From Pezizomycotina sp. ARF18 (taxonomy: Eukaryota > Ascomycota): a stretch of 64,000 nt of DNA. Each line of letters begins with the position of its first letter. Position 1 is the first letter of the stretch. The stretch is taken from the NCBI GenBank assembly GCA_002224055.1, contig AZLU01000080.1:53534-117533 (forward strand), read 5' to 3'. Below, piece after piece: positions 48,011 to 59,733 of this stretch. Made by a program: the position numbers and the translations under genes. The notes beneath the pieces are model-generated. The model did no database searches. It saw only the letters and a list, made by a program, of their open reading frames with translations, and had not been told where the DNA came from.

Positions 48011-48108
48011 GCTGCTGTGGCCGAGTGGTTAAGGCGCAGCACTTGAATCAAACACGATTTTAGTTATGCTGTGGGTTCGCCTCAGAGGTTCGAATCCTCT
48101 CGGCAGCG
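48011..48108 (+). tRNA. tRNA-Ser(UGA) with an 18-nt intron
   Basis: Cloverleaf complete. The acceptor stem pairs GCTGCTG with CGGCAGC, with discriminator G. The A box is GGCCGAGTGGTTAAGGC. Anticodon stem is CAGCA/TGCTG with loop CTTGAA, giving anticodon TGA at 48044-48046. The intron lies at 48048-48065, one base 3' of the anticodon, as in canonical nuclear tRNA introns. A long variable arm (class II) is followed by the T arm AGAGG-TTCGAAT-CCTCT. The long variable arm, anticodon and G73 all indicate serine and exclude leucine. A T run after 48110 serves as polymerase III terminator. Confidence 0.93.
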
Positions 48109-48617
48109 ATATTTTTTGTAATTTCTTTAATTTTTTTTAACTTCGTTTTTTTTTTATCTTTTATATAAATACTCTTTATTGTCTGGGTCTATTTCCTCAA
48201 GCTGATTAGAATTGAGAGATTGAGTAGTATGCATTACAGCTAAGAAATGATTATACTCTCGTTTAGGTATATAGTATTAGTCCTTTAGTTGAAGAAAAAC
48301 CCAAATTAAATTTTTTTTTTTTACTGCGCCGTTGCTTTTTATATGGTCCATACAAGCTTTGACAAATATGTATATATAATTTATAAAACTGAGCACGGTA
48401 TGCAGATAGAAGAGTATAAATTATATTATCCACGACTTGCGTATAGGATCGACATGTCTAGATATGCTTAATAACGGTATCGATATGCCGGGTACTTGGG
48501 ATATGCAACTGATTACTAGTTAACTTGTCGATATTAGAAACCCGACTTTGTTTTCGCCAACACCAGGGCTGACAGCAATTAACAAAAAAGAATACGAACT
48601 ACAAGGTATCCACCGCA
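48109..48617. other. AT-rich spacer downstream of tRNA-Ser
   Basis: No feature seen beyond T runs near 48133-48160 and AT-rich sequence. Confidence 0.4.
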
Positions 48618-48875
48618 ATGAGGGAGAGCTCGCAGGTTTGGCCTGATGATACAGCTGACGACCTTTCTCTGAAAGATATCTAAAATTTTGAGCTGGTAAA
48701 TCCTATCTTTCATCTCCTACAATTCGTTCTTTGGTTTGAAGATACAATTACAGGGTTTTTACATGTTAATCCCTTATTCATAATATATCACATTATTCAG
48801 CACGATGCCCTCGGCGAGACTGAACTGGAGACTTTTTTCACCAGGTTCCGCACGTGTCATTTACCTGCACGTTAA
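48618..48875 (+). CDS. Possible two-exon small protein gene
   Basis: An ATG opens MRESSQVWPDDTADDLSLKD (48618-48680), interrupted by a stop shortly before a GTAAAT donor at 48696. After an acceptor ATTATTCAG at 48800, exon two reads HDALGETELETFFTRFR and stops at 48875. The two parts join in the same phase and both have protein-like composition, but the internal stop and lack of a known family leave it weak. It could be a short orphan gene or gene remnant. Confidence 0.22.
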
Positions 48876-49107
48876 CTTATAAATTTCCAAGTCAAGACTC
48901 TTTTAGAAAATGTTTTTTTTTTTTTAATAAAAGAACTGTAATGGAGTTGTCTTTTTCCCCCAAATACTCAAGTACTTAATTAAGTAAGTAAAAAAAAATA
49001 AAACCCGCCGACTAATCAGGAGAAACTCCCCGAAAAAAAAAAATGAGAAATTTGTCCCGGGCGAGAGTCTAGATGTGTTGTTAGCAGGCTATCGCTTGGT
49101 TAGGATG
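48876..49107. other. AT-rich spacer
   Basis: Nothing recognised; A and T runs near 48911-48924 and 48990. Confidence 0.4.
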
Positions 49108-49216
49108 GTGGTGAGGATTGAACTTACCGAACTCGCGACCTTAGGATGGCCAAGACATCACTGCCTGTCATATTCAAGATATGAGACCTACGTACTAACC
49201 AACTATACTACCGAGA
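49108..49216 (-). pseudogene. Degenerate tRNA-Met(CAU)-like element with intron
   Basis: On the minus strand the 5' half matches an elongator tRNA-Met: acceptor TCTCGGT, D arm TAGTATAGTTGGTTAGTACG, anticodon stem TAGGT and loop with CAT. About 33 nt follow that behave like an intron, then CCTA, AGGTC and GCGAG of the anticodon stem, variable loop and T stem. Instead of a normal T loop and ACCGAGA acceptor, the sequence then continues into a second TTCAATC-like loop and a non-pairing CACC end. The 3' acceptor therefore does not pair. It looks like a tRNA pseudogene or a damaged assembly of a real one. Confidence 0.5.
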
Positions 49217-50287
49217 CTCACTTGGATCGTTGAGGCTGAATGTCTGATTTATTCTATTTAGACTTTTCAAAGCATTTGGGCTTTCATTAAACGTGCGGTT
49301 AAATTGCACGCGGGAGCTGACAATGTGAGGAGGAGATCAAGGAAGTCAAATATCTAAGTAATTTCCAAGTAAGGAATCGGTCTCTTTGACATAGATCCAA
49401 AGGCGAACAATTCGGATAGGTCTGGGAAAAGAAAATGAGATATATAAGTTCGAAGTGTTAGATATATCTTCCTGAAAATAATCAACGATAATCGATCGCT
49501 ATAAAGCTTAAAATATACATCTCATGAAACCGATATCCTGCCAACTACTCCCTTTGTCTGTTTCGAGTTCTTTTCCGTAGGAGTAAACGAATATTAGAGC
49601 CTGGGTACGAGACAAGTTCTAGGTGCGTTAAGCGGAAAATATAGGTTCAGATGCCTTTCTTTCTTCTTTCTTTTGTAATGTTTTATTTCTCTGAGTACAG
49701 ATTAAGAAAACAAACATATATCCTGCATGATTAACCTGTATTTGAATAAGTGGAGTTATTGCAATCAATATTTTTTTATTGGGAAAACTACGAAGTGCTG
49801 TCGCTCCCTCTTGAGTAGGAGCCATCTTTTTATATGCAAGAATTATTTATATACATGTATTTTGGACGACAGATGATCAGAATAAAACAACGAATAAACA
49901 GAAAATTCGAAGCAAAATTCGGAGCCTTCCGCCCTTCTCTTTAGGATCCACGAGAAGATATATAATTTCACAATGCTCGTCGAGTAAAAAAAGAGTCGCG
50001 TAAGTCAGAAGCTCCGAAATACGGCTCCTTCTTCCAGCTGCTCTTCTTCAACAGGTTCTGGGGAGCTGGGTCACCGTAGATATCATCATCATCGTAGCCT
50101 GCGCCTTCGGCTGTATCCTCGCAAGCGTGATCATCGTCGCTGTCCGTATCCCTATGTCTATAACTGCTTGGTATCTTTGGAGGAGGAGCTGTCTAGCAGT
50201 GTCCAACTTTGAATCCTCATTCACTTCCCTCCATAAGCTTCCTCTTCGCCGCGCGACTTCCAGGCTTCGAATGTTCGCCGCGGTCTG
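49217..50287. other. Intergenic region
   Basis: No gene supported. AT-rich until about 49900, then more balanced sequence next to the recombinase gene. Minus-strand text around 50000-50200 may be the far 3' part of that gene. Confidence 0.4.
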
Positions 50288-52050
50288 TTAGACTATACTT
50301 GCATGCTGGAGCAACGTCGACCAAGCAGTTCTCACATCATCAGCTTCCGGCTGCCCCGCTGAGGGCTCCTTCCACTCGAGGAATTCCTCCGCTGCTTGGG
50401 CGTCGCGATACTTCCTCGGCAGGCGGTTCTTGTTGAGCCAGCCGGCGTCTCCGAGCGCAGCAAGATGTTCGTCAGTTTGAGTTTTAGCTAAGGCGTGGCG
50501 CTTCATAAAACTACTGATGTCGGGAAATGTTCGAGAACAGTCCTTGACCGGATATGGGAACGTTTTCGTAATTGACGTAGCTTTGGTCTTGTTCATGGCA
50601 CGGATCTGGGTTTCGTGCGGCTGGTGGAAGCCTGTGGATAAATGGCGTCGCTGATCCCACCTTCACCTCCTTTTCGCAACGCCATTAGTGTTCCGGATAT
50701 CCTTCTCCAGGAGTAAAAGCTGACATACGGTAGAAGCCCTGCCGCCATGGCGGCGGACTCCAAGGATGTTGTCAAACTTCCGCTGCCCATGGCTTGTATT
50801 GGTTTTAAGGGAGCTCCGCGGGGCCCCCGCTTAACGAAGACAGGCTGTTTCTTCCCAGCTTCGGTGATCGGGAGCGTATGCAACTCAGAAAGAAGGAACG
50901 GTCGAAAATTCCTGGTATACATGCTTTTCTCCTTGTACTCGTTCATATAAGTTTGAACTTCCTCGGGGCCGTATACTTGGTTTATCTTCCTACGTATCAG
51001 GTCCATGTCGACGATATCCCTAGGAAGGCCAGCGCCATCGCCCGGTGGGGAACCGATAACGAGATATCCTCGGATGGGGCGGCGGCGACGGTAAAACGCA
51101 ACAGGTCAGTGTTATTTATATTGTAGTCTTCTCAGATGATGTTTTGGCTTAGTTAAATCAAGAACAAGAGGCAAGAAACGAAGGGTGAATCAAAAATACA
51201 AGAAAGAAACCACCAAGAAGCGACCAAGGAAACAGCATGCGTGGAAGCAGAGTTGCCGACTAACCTTGGGATTTATAGTGGTGTAACGTGACGCAGTTGC
51301 GCAGCGTCTTGCCATCCTCCAGGAAGCCAATTTCGTTGTCCGCCCATATGAAGCACTCGTCCTCGCCGGCATCCGGGTGGCGCGCGAGTGTTCCGCAAAT
51401 AAACGCGTAGCACCAAGCCAGGTGCTGCTGATCTCCGTTCTCTGGGTATAGTGCATGTTCCATTCGTAATCCATCTGCGAAGAGAAGGTATATGAGGTCT
51501 GTCCTGGACAGGTAGATCTTTGGGTCCCCATCTTTTTGGGTTCGAAGATTGAATTCTCTGCATGCGTGATAGAGTCCTTCCGATAACGCCTTTAACCTCG
51601 GATACATCCAAGTTGTAGCGTTTGGGTCTGCTCTTGGACAGCATACCTGCCATGATGCTCTGGTACCGTTCGTATACTGTCGAAAACATTGGCTTGGAAT
51701 GACGACGGCTTCGGGTACAATTTTTTACGTGACATACTTCATGTAGAATCTACATAACAGAGCCGCGTTCTCGGTGTTACCCACACACTCTTCGTCGCCG
51801 ATATCCATTTCCTCTTCTTCAGCTATTCCGCTATGCCGGAGAAAAACGATGACACATTTTTTTGAACTCCTCCCAATGATTTGCCCGTGTATGTCGTGTC
51901 CTCTTCGAGAGATTCTCAAAGTCAATGGACAACTCGGAAACTTTGATTGTTCTTTTAACGAACTTGCATATGTTTCGTCTGTCGGGTTTTCAATGGCGAA
52001 GTTGAGTTCCTCCGGAACCGTTGCCCTCCGAGCCGTCTTTTGTTTGGCAT
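50288..52050 (-). CDS. Tyrosine-recombinase-like protein (resembles DUF3435)
   Basis: The minus strand encodes, from ATG 52050 (MPNKRR basic start), a helical head with TRANHWEEFKK (about 51900). A core follows (LSRTDLIYLLFADGLRMEHA, DQQHLAWCYAFICGTLA, DECFIWADNEIGFLEDGK, CVTLHHYKSQG) that parallels the strand-rich catalytic core of fungal DUF3435-type tyrosine recombinases, including the K of the beta-hairpin. An intron starts near 51255. The second part has KKQPVFVKRGPRG, SLESAAMAAGLLPYVSFYSW and WRR, the place of the catalytic Arg box, then a G-I-SDAI segment where the H-box is expected. The tail is charged (WLNKNRLPRKYRDAQAAEEF). The frame changes several times, as in nearby housekeeping genes. 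DUF3435 proteins act as transposases of large fungal mobile elements; here no element ends were seen. Confidence 0.55.
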
Positions 52051-53893
52051 TTCGTGAAGGGTTAGATGAATATTAGCTGTCGCAGCCAGGAAAAGGGTTA
52101 TAGTTGGCCCAAAGCCCTGCGTCTCCACAGCTAGACGATGAAATAGAGATGGCTATAGCTGCTGATAATGTGGAAGAGCAATGCTCCAGAGTTAGTGACG
52201 GATGGAAGGGGAGAAGAAGAAAAAAAAAAAGCGAAAAGAAAAAGAAAAAAATTCACACTTTGATCAACAAGGTAAAGAAAAAGCGCAGCTACGCCTTCGC
52301 GAAATCCAGACTTTATTTTGATAAATAAACGCAGGCTAACGGGAACGGAAGCTAAGGTAGCTTTGTGAAGGAACCCGAGTGGTGGGAGGGTGGACCTTCC
52401 GAATAAAAGATTGTGTTCTTCTTCTTTATCCGAGTATAAATTTGATAAAGGTAAGAAGGCGTAAATAAGAATTGGGGTTTAGATAGGTTTCCGAAGCTGG
52501 ATCGACGAAATGAGGGATGCCGGAAGAGAAGTGTGCGCTTTTGCTCTTTCTCCTTGGTGATGGGTGTGAGGGGAAATAGAATGCAGAGAGATGAGATCGT
52601 CACTTCCCTACAAGTCGACTTCAGAGAAGGAAAGACTGGGTTAGCCCGCAAACACTGAGGGGAACAAAGTTCAGATACAGTCTGTTCAAGGAATGACGAT
52701 AATGATGGATTGAGACTGTTTGAAAGGGTGCACGGTAAAGTAAATATTGCCTTATCATGACTGCTTTTGCTGGCCTGTTTCGTTCTGCTTTCTTCGTCTG
52801 GCTCTCGTTTGTCTCCCTCTGCCTCTCTCCTCTTTCTTTCTTTCTTTTTTTTTTTTTTTTTTTTTATTTTTTTAGTATACACCTCGAGGACTGATTTGTC
52901 TACCGTATGGATTTTAGTACATGAAGATTAAAAAAAAAAGTTCTTTTTATTTTATTTTATTTGTTTTTATCTTATTTTAATTAATTAATTATTGATTATC
53001 TATTTTTTGGAAGTAAAGTAGTAACTTAGCAATTTCTCAATTTGACAAAACCCTTTCTTTTTTCTGTCTGGCTGCTGCTTATATCCTTACTTGATTTTCG
53101 TTTTTACCCCCATTCCCTCTCCATACATCTATTCTCACTCCTAGAGAGTACTCTTGTTTTCTATCGGCTGCGAACTTGTAATTTCTGGTCAACCTGGTCG
53201 ATCGTTTCATTCCTTTGTCGTTCTCCTCTACGGACCTCAAAGCTATTGACTTTGCAACCTCACGATATCTACTTCTTGAAACTGCCATCTCCATAATTTT
53301 CGCCTTCCGAAATTTTCTTTAGTCGACGGCCTCCTTTAAATATAGTCCAACTACCTTTCCAACATTTGCTCCTTTACAAGGTTTAATATGTAAGTTCGCC
53401 ATTACGTTGAAATCAAATTGGAAAAAGAGATATACTGAAAAAGAAGAGGGGCCTAATCGTAGCCATCAAGGTGCGAATTGAGAAAAGCCTTCCAGTATAA
53501 TCAAAACGATCATTCCGTACTTTGACAATTCCAAATTTTCTCGTTGTTTTTGATTCCATCTTGTTTCCTTTCGTACACTGTCGTAGCTTCCTTTTTCCAA
53601 TATCTAAAACTGGATTTCTTCCTGAACGCGAATCTAGTGTAACCGGCGAACGCCATTCCACTTGCCGTCGACGTCCAGCAGACCTAAAACACTCAAACAT
53701 CTTGCGAAATCGTACGTCGTTTTCCATAGCCATTCGTAAAAATGTCGAATCTTCTTTTCTTCAGTAAGTTGAGACCTTGCGTGGACCCGTGAACGCATTT
53801 AAAAAAAAAAAAAAAAAACTCACCAAAAAGAAAAGAAAAACGCTATGCTACCTTTCATTGCAAGTTGAACTCATAATACCTCTAATATATAAG

Positions 53894-53926
<33 letters not shown>

Positions 53927-54311
53927 TAATTTCTTGGAATTCAGAATACCTTTTTCTTACATCAATATCTCTCTTAATTCTTGGAGATTCAATAACTCAT
54001 CGACGCGTTTGAAGACCGCTCACATGTGGGTAGTTGTGTTTCATTTCCCTCGACATAAAAGCAACTCCAAATGAATACTTGATGTTGGTGACCGACACCT
54101 CTCCAAGCGAATCATATATTGACCACTGACAAAAGAACATTTGCTTTATTTCGCGATTTCTTTCTGTTTGCCTCGCTCTGTTTCTTGTTTTTCTTTTTTT
54201 GCTTTCTTCCCCTCTCTCTCTGGGCATTTTTCATTTCCCTTATCATTCAGACTTTCTACTTCTTCCTTACCACTATCATAATTAGCCAGGCAGCACGAAT
54301 TCGGTGTTGTC
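52051..54311. other. Intergenic region
   Basis: No gene supported. It includes T tract 52845-52865, A tracts near 52931 and 53802-53818, TTAA-rich sequence at 52950-53000 and pyrimidine-rich stretches at 53040-53260 and 54160-54290 that probably include the promoter of the next gene. Confidence 0.45.
53902..53926. repeat. (GT)n microsatellite
   Basis: Twelve uninterrupted GT units preceded by AT repeats; potential Z-DNA-forming dinucleotide run in non-coding sequence. Confidence 0.95.
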
Positions 54312-55533
54312 ATGCTCGAGAATTGCCGCCAGGTTACTGACACACAGAAACTCCAGAGAACTCCGAGGACTTTTCTATTGCTAAAGCTGGTCCAAAGATT
54401 TCTGCGTCTCCGAAATGGGCTGACGATGGCGACTTGACCAAGTATAGTAGTGCGCTAATGATCGGTCTTGACCGGCGCATGAAAACTATTGCGGAGTTGA
54501 TATGGCATATTCTGAGGCTGGAGAGTGGCGCGGAAAAGGTCGCGAAGCTGTCCGCGCCGGGAAACAGCACAACTCTAACGAGTATGACGGTGCCCGAGCT
54601 CCTCGTGATCGGGAGGGAGATTACACGAGTCATAGAGCTATGGCCGGCGATACCTGACCGCGTAAGCCTTTTCACTCCCCTCCCCCTTTCTCCAATTGTG
54701 TGGTATCAAACATGTACGGGATAATATCATCCACTTTCTCTTTCGACGCGAGCGACTCTCTGACCCCCTTTTTTTTTTCTTCTTTCTCTCCTTGCTAGTC
54801 CGAAGCCGCGGCTACTGTAACTGGTAGACAAATGGATACCGTTGTCTCCCTCGCGTGTATCATCGTTGGGATTTTATACAGCATACGGGACAGGAACGGT
54901 CAGGAGATCCTCTCCGAGAGGTTCAAGGAAAGGGATAACATATGGGAGACTGAAGAGGTGTGGCCGAAGATGCCCCCACTCGGGAAGGCTTATAAAATTA
55001 GCAGAATCACTCCGAAAATCCGTTCGAAACGTTTGGTTAAATACCGCACCACAAAAGGGATCTTCTCACCAATCACGCTCAAACCTCCAAAGGGCGCAAA
55101 ATAAAGGCCGCGGCGGATTTCACCGACGCTGAAGTTGCTTCAATGACATCGCGAGCTCCTTCCTCTAGACGCATTCCGCTTTCGGCGAAGTCCACCAACA
55201 AAGGCTTAAGGCTGTGAGCTCACACGGACCGAAATCTAAACGTCCGCGGAGTACTACTGCAACGCGAGCAGGTTCTGATGCCGCGGATGAAACCGACGAA
55301 GATGCAGATGTGGATGAGGACGATGAAGAGGAGGAGGCAGAGGATGAAGAGGAAGACTCGTCCCCAAGCAATGATGATGACTGCAGGGACCGCGATGGTA
55401 CCGATGAAGATGCTGCTGGAACGGGTAACCATGCCAATTCGGAAACAGAAAACACTTTGCGGCGCAGATCTCTTCGAACAGTAAAGCAAAGAAAGTCCCG
55501 GTGTACTGTTTCGGTTCCGAGGATGACGAATAG
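54312..55533 (+). CDS. Unknown protein with acidic Lys/Ser-rich tail, probably nuclear
   Basis: Unrecognised. ATG 54312 opens MLENCRQVTDTQ; after one frame slip the text ETPENSEDFSIAKAGPKISA continues into a helical domain (LIWHILRLESGAEKVAKL, LLVIGREITRVIELWP). An intron (donor GTAAGC near 54662, acceptor TGCTAG at 54799) leads to GRQMDTVVSLACIIVGILYS and a basic stretch with KMPPLGKAYKISRITPKI. The tail has a run of Asp/Glu (55300-55380), a Ser/Asp segment, a basic KAKKVP patch and ends CFGSEDDE. Alternating basic and acidic patches suggest a chromatin or nucleolar protein, but this is inference only. Slips of one base near 54345, 55103 and 55215. Confidence 0.55.
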
Positions 55534-56053
55534 GTATCTCTTTTGCCCTTCGGATACGACATGCACTTCATTTCTACTCTACTCTACATAAAAAGACCTC
55601 CTTCCTTTCATTCTAGGATTTATCAGATAGAAATTCTTTTTGCAACTAGTTGGAGCTTAATATAAACAATGATCTTATCATTTGGGCATGGAAGTACATC
55701 ACGGCCGTGTGAGTTAATACTAAGATGAAATTAGTATAATGTTTTCAGATTTTGGTTTAAATCACAAACCGGTCAACCGTACGCCTATATAACCTAACAA
55801 CAGGCCGTCTGAGCAATACACGACGCTCTCATTAAGAATGAAGTGACTAGTACTTTTGGTAAAAAAAAATAAAAAGGGCTCGGGTGAAGCCATGAGATAA
55901 AATACGTCACTAGCGCTGTAAGAATGAAAAACGCACTATCATAAACAGGGTATAGTAATGGTATCGAATATTTAAACTCCTGATAGAATCTCCGAATGAA
56001 AACTGTTTCAATGAAAAGGAAAAGCAGAGAGAAAATCCAAAAACTACCAATCA
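55534..56053. other. Spacer between convergent genes
   Basis: AT-rich. A minus-strand ORF at 55794-56054 is strongly hydrophobic (several Phe/Leu/Ile runs), but its composition follows the AT content and no start or splice context supports it, so it is not called. Confidence 0.4.
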
Positions 56054-56914
56054 TCAGAATAGATATTCGCTTTCGTGCATTATCCCGTGGCGCGCCCGAT
56101 CTTCGTCTGGTGTGTAATGGTCCCTGCGCTCCAAGTGGCGGGCAAGACCTTTCGCTCCGATAAATTTAAGGTAGGCTATTCTGCACTCGTTAAGCGATCT
56201 TCCGAATGTATTGATTCTGTAAAAGTCGCAGAGCTCTTCCACATCCTCCGCTACATTCGTAAGATATATGTTAGTAACCCGTATAATCTGCATATCCTAA
56301 TCGTGTTCCGTCTTCCTTTTTTCTTTTCTTTTCTTTTTTTTTTCCTCAGAAGAAGGAATATTGTAGCTCACCCGGCATGTACATAAGCTGGTTCCAGTCG
56401 TCCGGGGAAAGTCTACTGGCCGCCCGGCGTCCATCATAGTCATTTATCAGGATCGGCCTGAGCAAGCCGTTTGAATAACGGTTGAATTCCCTCGCCCTGT
56501 TGTTGTACTCCGAAGCGGAAACGTATGCATACCCCGCTGAACGAGGGACCGGACGGTTACTACCGCTGCTGGTGGGGTTCTCGGTGTTGAGGTGGCATGT
56601 GTTTGAGACGGACGCCTGAAAAAATTCCGGAAGGGATTTTGGTGCATCTGCTGGAAGCTGGTCGGTATGCATACTGCAGGTCATTCCGCTGTCCTGGCAA
56701 CTGCCCTCGTGCTGATTATATCCGGATCCCAAGAGCTGTTACTTCTCCGCGAATGGCTCGACATTGGGAATGAAGGATACGAAGAATATGAATTTCGCGG
56801 TGTGGTAAATGCTGAGTACGACGAGAAAGGATTTGGAGTCGCGCTAGTTGCAAAGCTGAACGGTGTCGGTGGCCTTGGAGGCAAGAAAGCGTTTGCAAAG
56901 TTGGCGTTGAACAT
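56054..56914 (-). CDS. Unknown protein, Ser/Pro/Phe-rich N-terminus
   Basis: Unrecognised gene of about 230-240 aa. ATG 56914 starts MFNANFANAFLPPRPPTPFS, followed by a low-complexity Ser/Tyr/Pro region, SWDPDII, and then, after one frame slip near 56690, QDSGMTCSMHTDQLPADAPK, YAYVSASEYNNRAREFNRYS and DDWNQLMYMP. An intron with GTGAGC donor (about 56374) and TGTAG acceptor (about 56262) leads in phase to AEDVEELCDFYRINTFGRSL and LKFIGAKGLARHLERRDHY before the stop at 56054. No known domain, signal peptide or membrane span. Function unknown. Confidence 0.55.
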
Positions 56915-57064
56915 CTTAACTATTAGTGATCATGTTAACAGCTGCTTAAGTATCTAGATTTGATAAACGTGCAAGATATTGCTTCATGTGTATTGGGCCT
57001 AAAGTTGGGCTTTGAAGAATTTCGTTACCTTAACGTATCGAAAGTATTTTTCTTTAGCTCGTTG

Positions 57065-57921
57065 CTATTTTAGAAAAGTATCAGCTCTGAGATCTGATTC
57101 TCTTTTGCTGACCCATTCATCCAGAGGTCTTGGAAGTATCTGAAGCTTGAGACGAGTTGTTGCAAGACGTTGGTTGAACGCAATGAAACCCGTTTCACCA
57201 CCACCACAAAAGCTTCTAGAAAGAAATTGTGACAGCCCAACTACCTTCCAACCCACCGTAAGCTTTCTCAGGCGAGATTTTTTTCCATTTGAATAAGACT
57301 ATGTAGCTGTCAGAGAAATAACTGAGGAAAATAGAGCAGGATAGAAGGCAGAGACTGACGATGCTCATAATAAATATCGCCAGTTGCAAAATCGTCTCCG
57401 TCATAACGTAGAGAAAAGAAAGAACTGTGAAATATCAAATGATGCTATAAGTCTCCAAACTCACATCTATTGTTGCAAAAAATGTGCGAGTCTTCACCGA
57501 AGTTGAGCACATAACGGTATAACGGCCGAACGTTTGCCCCGCATTGTTTGGTCGGATGATTTGTATTTGCGGCATAGAGAAATTCTGCGATGAGATAGTG
57601 AAGAAAAAAAACTACAATCGGGGGTTTGCAAACGCTTGCTTCTCGGTCTAGTGGGAAGTTTAGGTAGTAGATATCTGAAGTCGACTCTGAGTCGGAGGGG
57701 GCGCCCGGAATTGTCATCCAGGTGCCATGACTTGATCGAATCTTTCACTCGTCGAGATCGAGCGGAAAGTAAGGTAGCATTTGCGTAAGTAGTTCACTCC
57801 AATAACGCCACAAACTTGGTATTGATACTTGAGCTTTGCTTAAGAACTTTCGAAGTATCATTTACGGCAAAGGAAAAAACAAGCAGTATACTTTAAAAGC
57901 CGGCTCGTTAGCCATCTATCT

Positions 57922-57955
<34 letters not shown>

Positions 57956-58722
57956 GGGTTTGCAACGACAAACGGTATTGATAGCTACTAGTATCCGTAC
58001 GTTTACCTCCATTTTCACCAGCTCAGAGCGCTGCAGGTTTAGCCTACGGAGATATAGAATTGGCTAAAATGTGCATGAGCACGTTTTAGTAGGGATGCAT
58101 CGATGTAGCGCTTTGAAAGCTCTGAAAATGATTCGAGAACAATGTGATGATCAATGTCGGTGCAACACTGTGAAGGGAAAAACTTCATGGGTGGCCATGG
58201 GGTGAAAGACATGGGACAGGGTCGTTTAGATTGAAATATGAGGCGTTGCACGTATAGCGAATCGACTACTTACATCTCAAGCTAAAATTCTGGGGCTAAA
58301 GGATTGATCCATCTTGCACTTAGAATATGCCTTTCATAGCCATAAACTAACTTGAAGATGGGTTCCCGGGCTCCGAGACCGCTGCTTAATTAAAAATTGG
58401 AACCCGGAATTTCGAATGTAAATGTCGCGATAACGAAGAGCCCAAAAAAAATAATAAAAAAAATAACGAGGGAAAAACCTATCATGGAGCAGTATGCATC
58501 TGTGTCAAACCAGGGTTGAGGTGAAGAAAAACCTGGCTATCATCCCAGTAGATGTCTACCGTTCATTTCGAGGCGCCACAGGAAAGCCTTTCCGGGTGTT
58601 GCACCAGGATGATATATATTGTGAGTCGGCTTTTTGACAAAGCTATAGGCTAAATAATTTGTCGGTTGTTTTACACGATCTTTAACCGTATTGACATTGA
58701 GCCACCATCGGTTGAATCTCAT
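57065..58722 (-). CDS. Multi-exon membrane protein of unknown function
   Basis: A chain of minus-strand exon-like segments. FNRWWLNVNTVKDRVKQPTN and GATPGKAFLWRLEMNGRHLL lie at 58540-58722, VYGYERHILSARWINPL near 58290-58345, and FFPSQCCTDIDHHIVLESFS and KRYIDASLLKRAHAHFSQF at 58040-58200. MTIPGAPSDSESTSDIYYLN, with a hydrophobic PIVVFFLHYLIAEFLYAAN, is at 57445-57717. After a GTGAGT intron near 57460 comes a clear membrane helix (AIFIMSIVSLCLLSCSIFLS, 57340-57400), then FKWKKISPEKAYGG, and the last exon FIAFNQRLATTRLKLQILPR ending ADTFLK. Phases between segments are only partly consistent, so exon borders are provisional and the 5' end may lie further upstream. No family recognised. Confidence 0.45.
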
Positions 58723-59733
58723 TGTCTTCCGATAGCGGGGGGAAAACAGCTTCGATTCGACATTTCTTGGAAAATATGTTGATGGTCGGATAGCAATGGT
58801 AAGCGCGCGGATTAACTACTAGGCTCTGAGAAGCAAGTTACACAGAACATCGCTGTCAAGTCCTTCCGCAATTTTATTATTGTCACTATTTCCCCCCCTC
58901 CAAGAGAATATCACAAATGGGGCAATCGTATTATAAAAGCCTTTGAAGTGTCAGATTTCGTTCAAAGTTCGTACGGATGAAGCAGCAAGACTTTGATCTC
59001 ATGTGTGAAGCTGATCCGGATCGATTGCCTGTGTAGTCAGAAATTGATCTATTCTATTTTACAACACTTATTTTAAAAGTTTAGATGGCTTATGTTAAAG
59101 AGCCGAAAATCTATACTGCGAAAAAAGGACCTATCTACCATGCAGTAAAGTAAAGGAGAGCTTGCTGACTGTTTTGACCAACTAAAGATATTTCTATATA
59201 CTGTTATCTAATTCCAAACTGGTGAAGCGAAGTATCTTGCGTCTTAATATGATCCAAAAATCTATGTGTGAGGTGTTCGTGTTATGGTCGTTATCTTCAC
59301 TAACACGGGAACATAAGTGCAGCCGTTGCATGTTAAAGCCTGGAAAGAAACCATTGAAGGAGAGGAAGGAAGGCAATCAAACCGAAAAAAAACATGATGT
59401 CTAATCTCTAACGAAGGGAATGAGAAACATTTAAAGGAAGAATAGGAATTTCAAATAAACGGTCCATGCTAAAAGATGGAATTAAGCAATGCGCAAACAA
59501 ATGTATTAACAACTGGTTGTGTGTAACGTGGAGCGCTGAAACCCTGGAACGCCGATGAATAGACGGAATTTCGCAAATAAAACAGCAGGTACATGACAAA
59601 CAGCAAATAAAAGGCTGTCTGAGAAAGAATGCCTTAGTACAGTGGCCGTTGGGCCAGCAACACTATTTATCAAATCAAATGTAAGGTGCAAAGGTAAGGG
59701 GAAAAAATTAGACCACGGGAGATATTCCTTTGA
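58723..59733. other. Intergenic region
   Basis: No feature supported; AT-rich with no convincing ORF. Confidence 0.45.

Noticed and set aside
52352-52882. 176-codon minus-strand ORF
   Set aside because: Starts in a T tract and has low-complexity Ser/Lys text without motifs.
55794-56054. Hydrophobic ORF as a small membrane protein
   Set aside because: Phe/Leu/Ile bias follows the AT content; no start or splice support.
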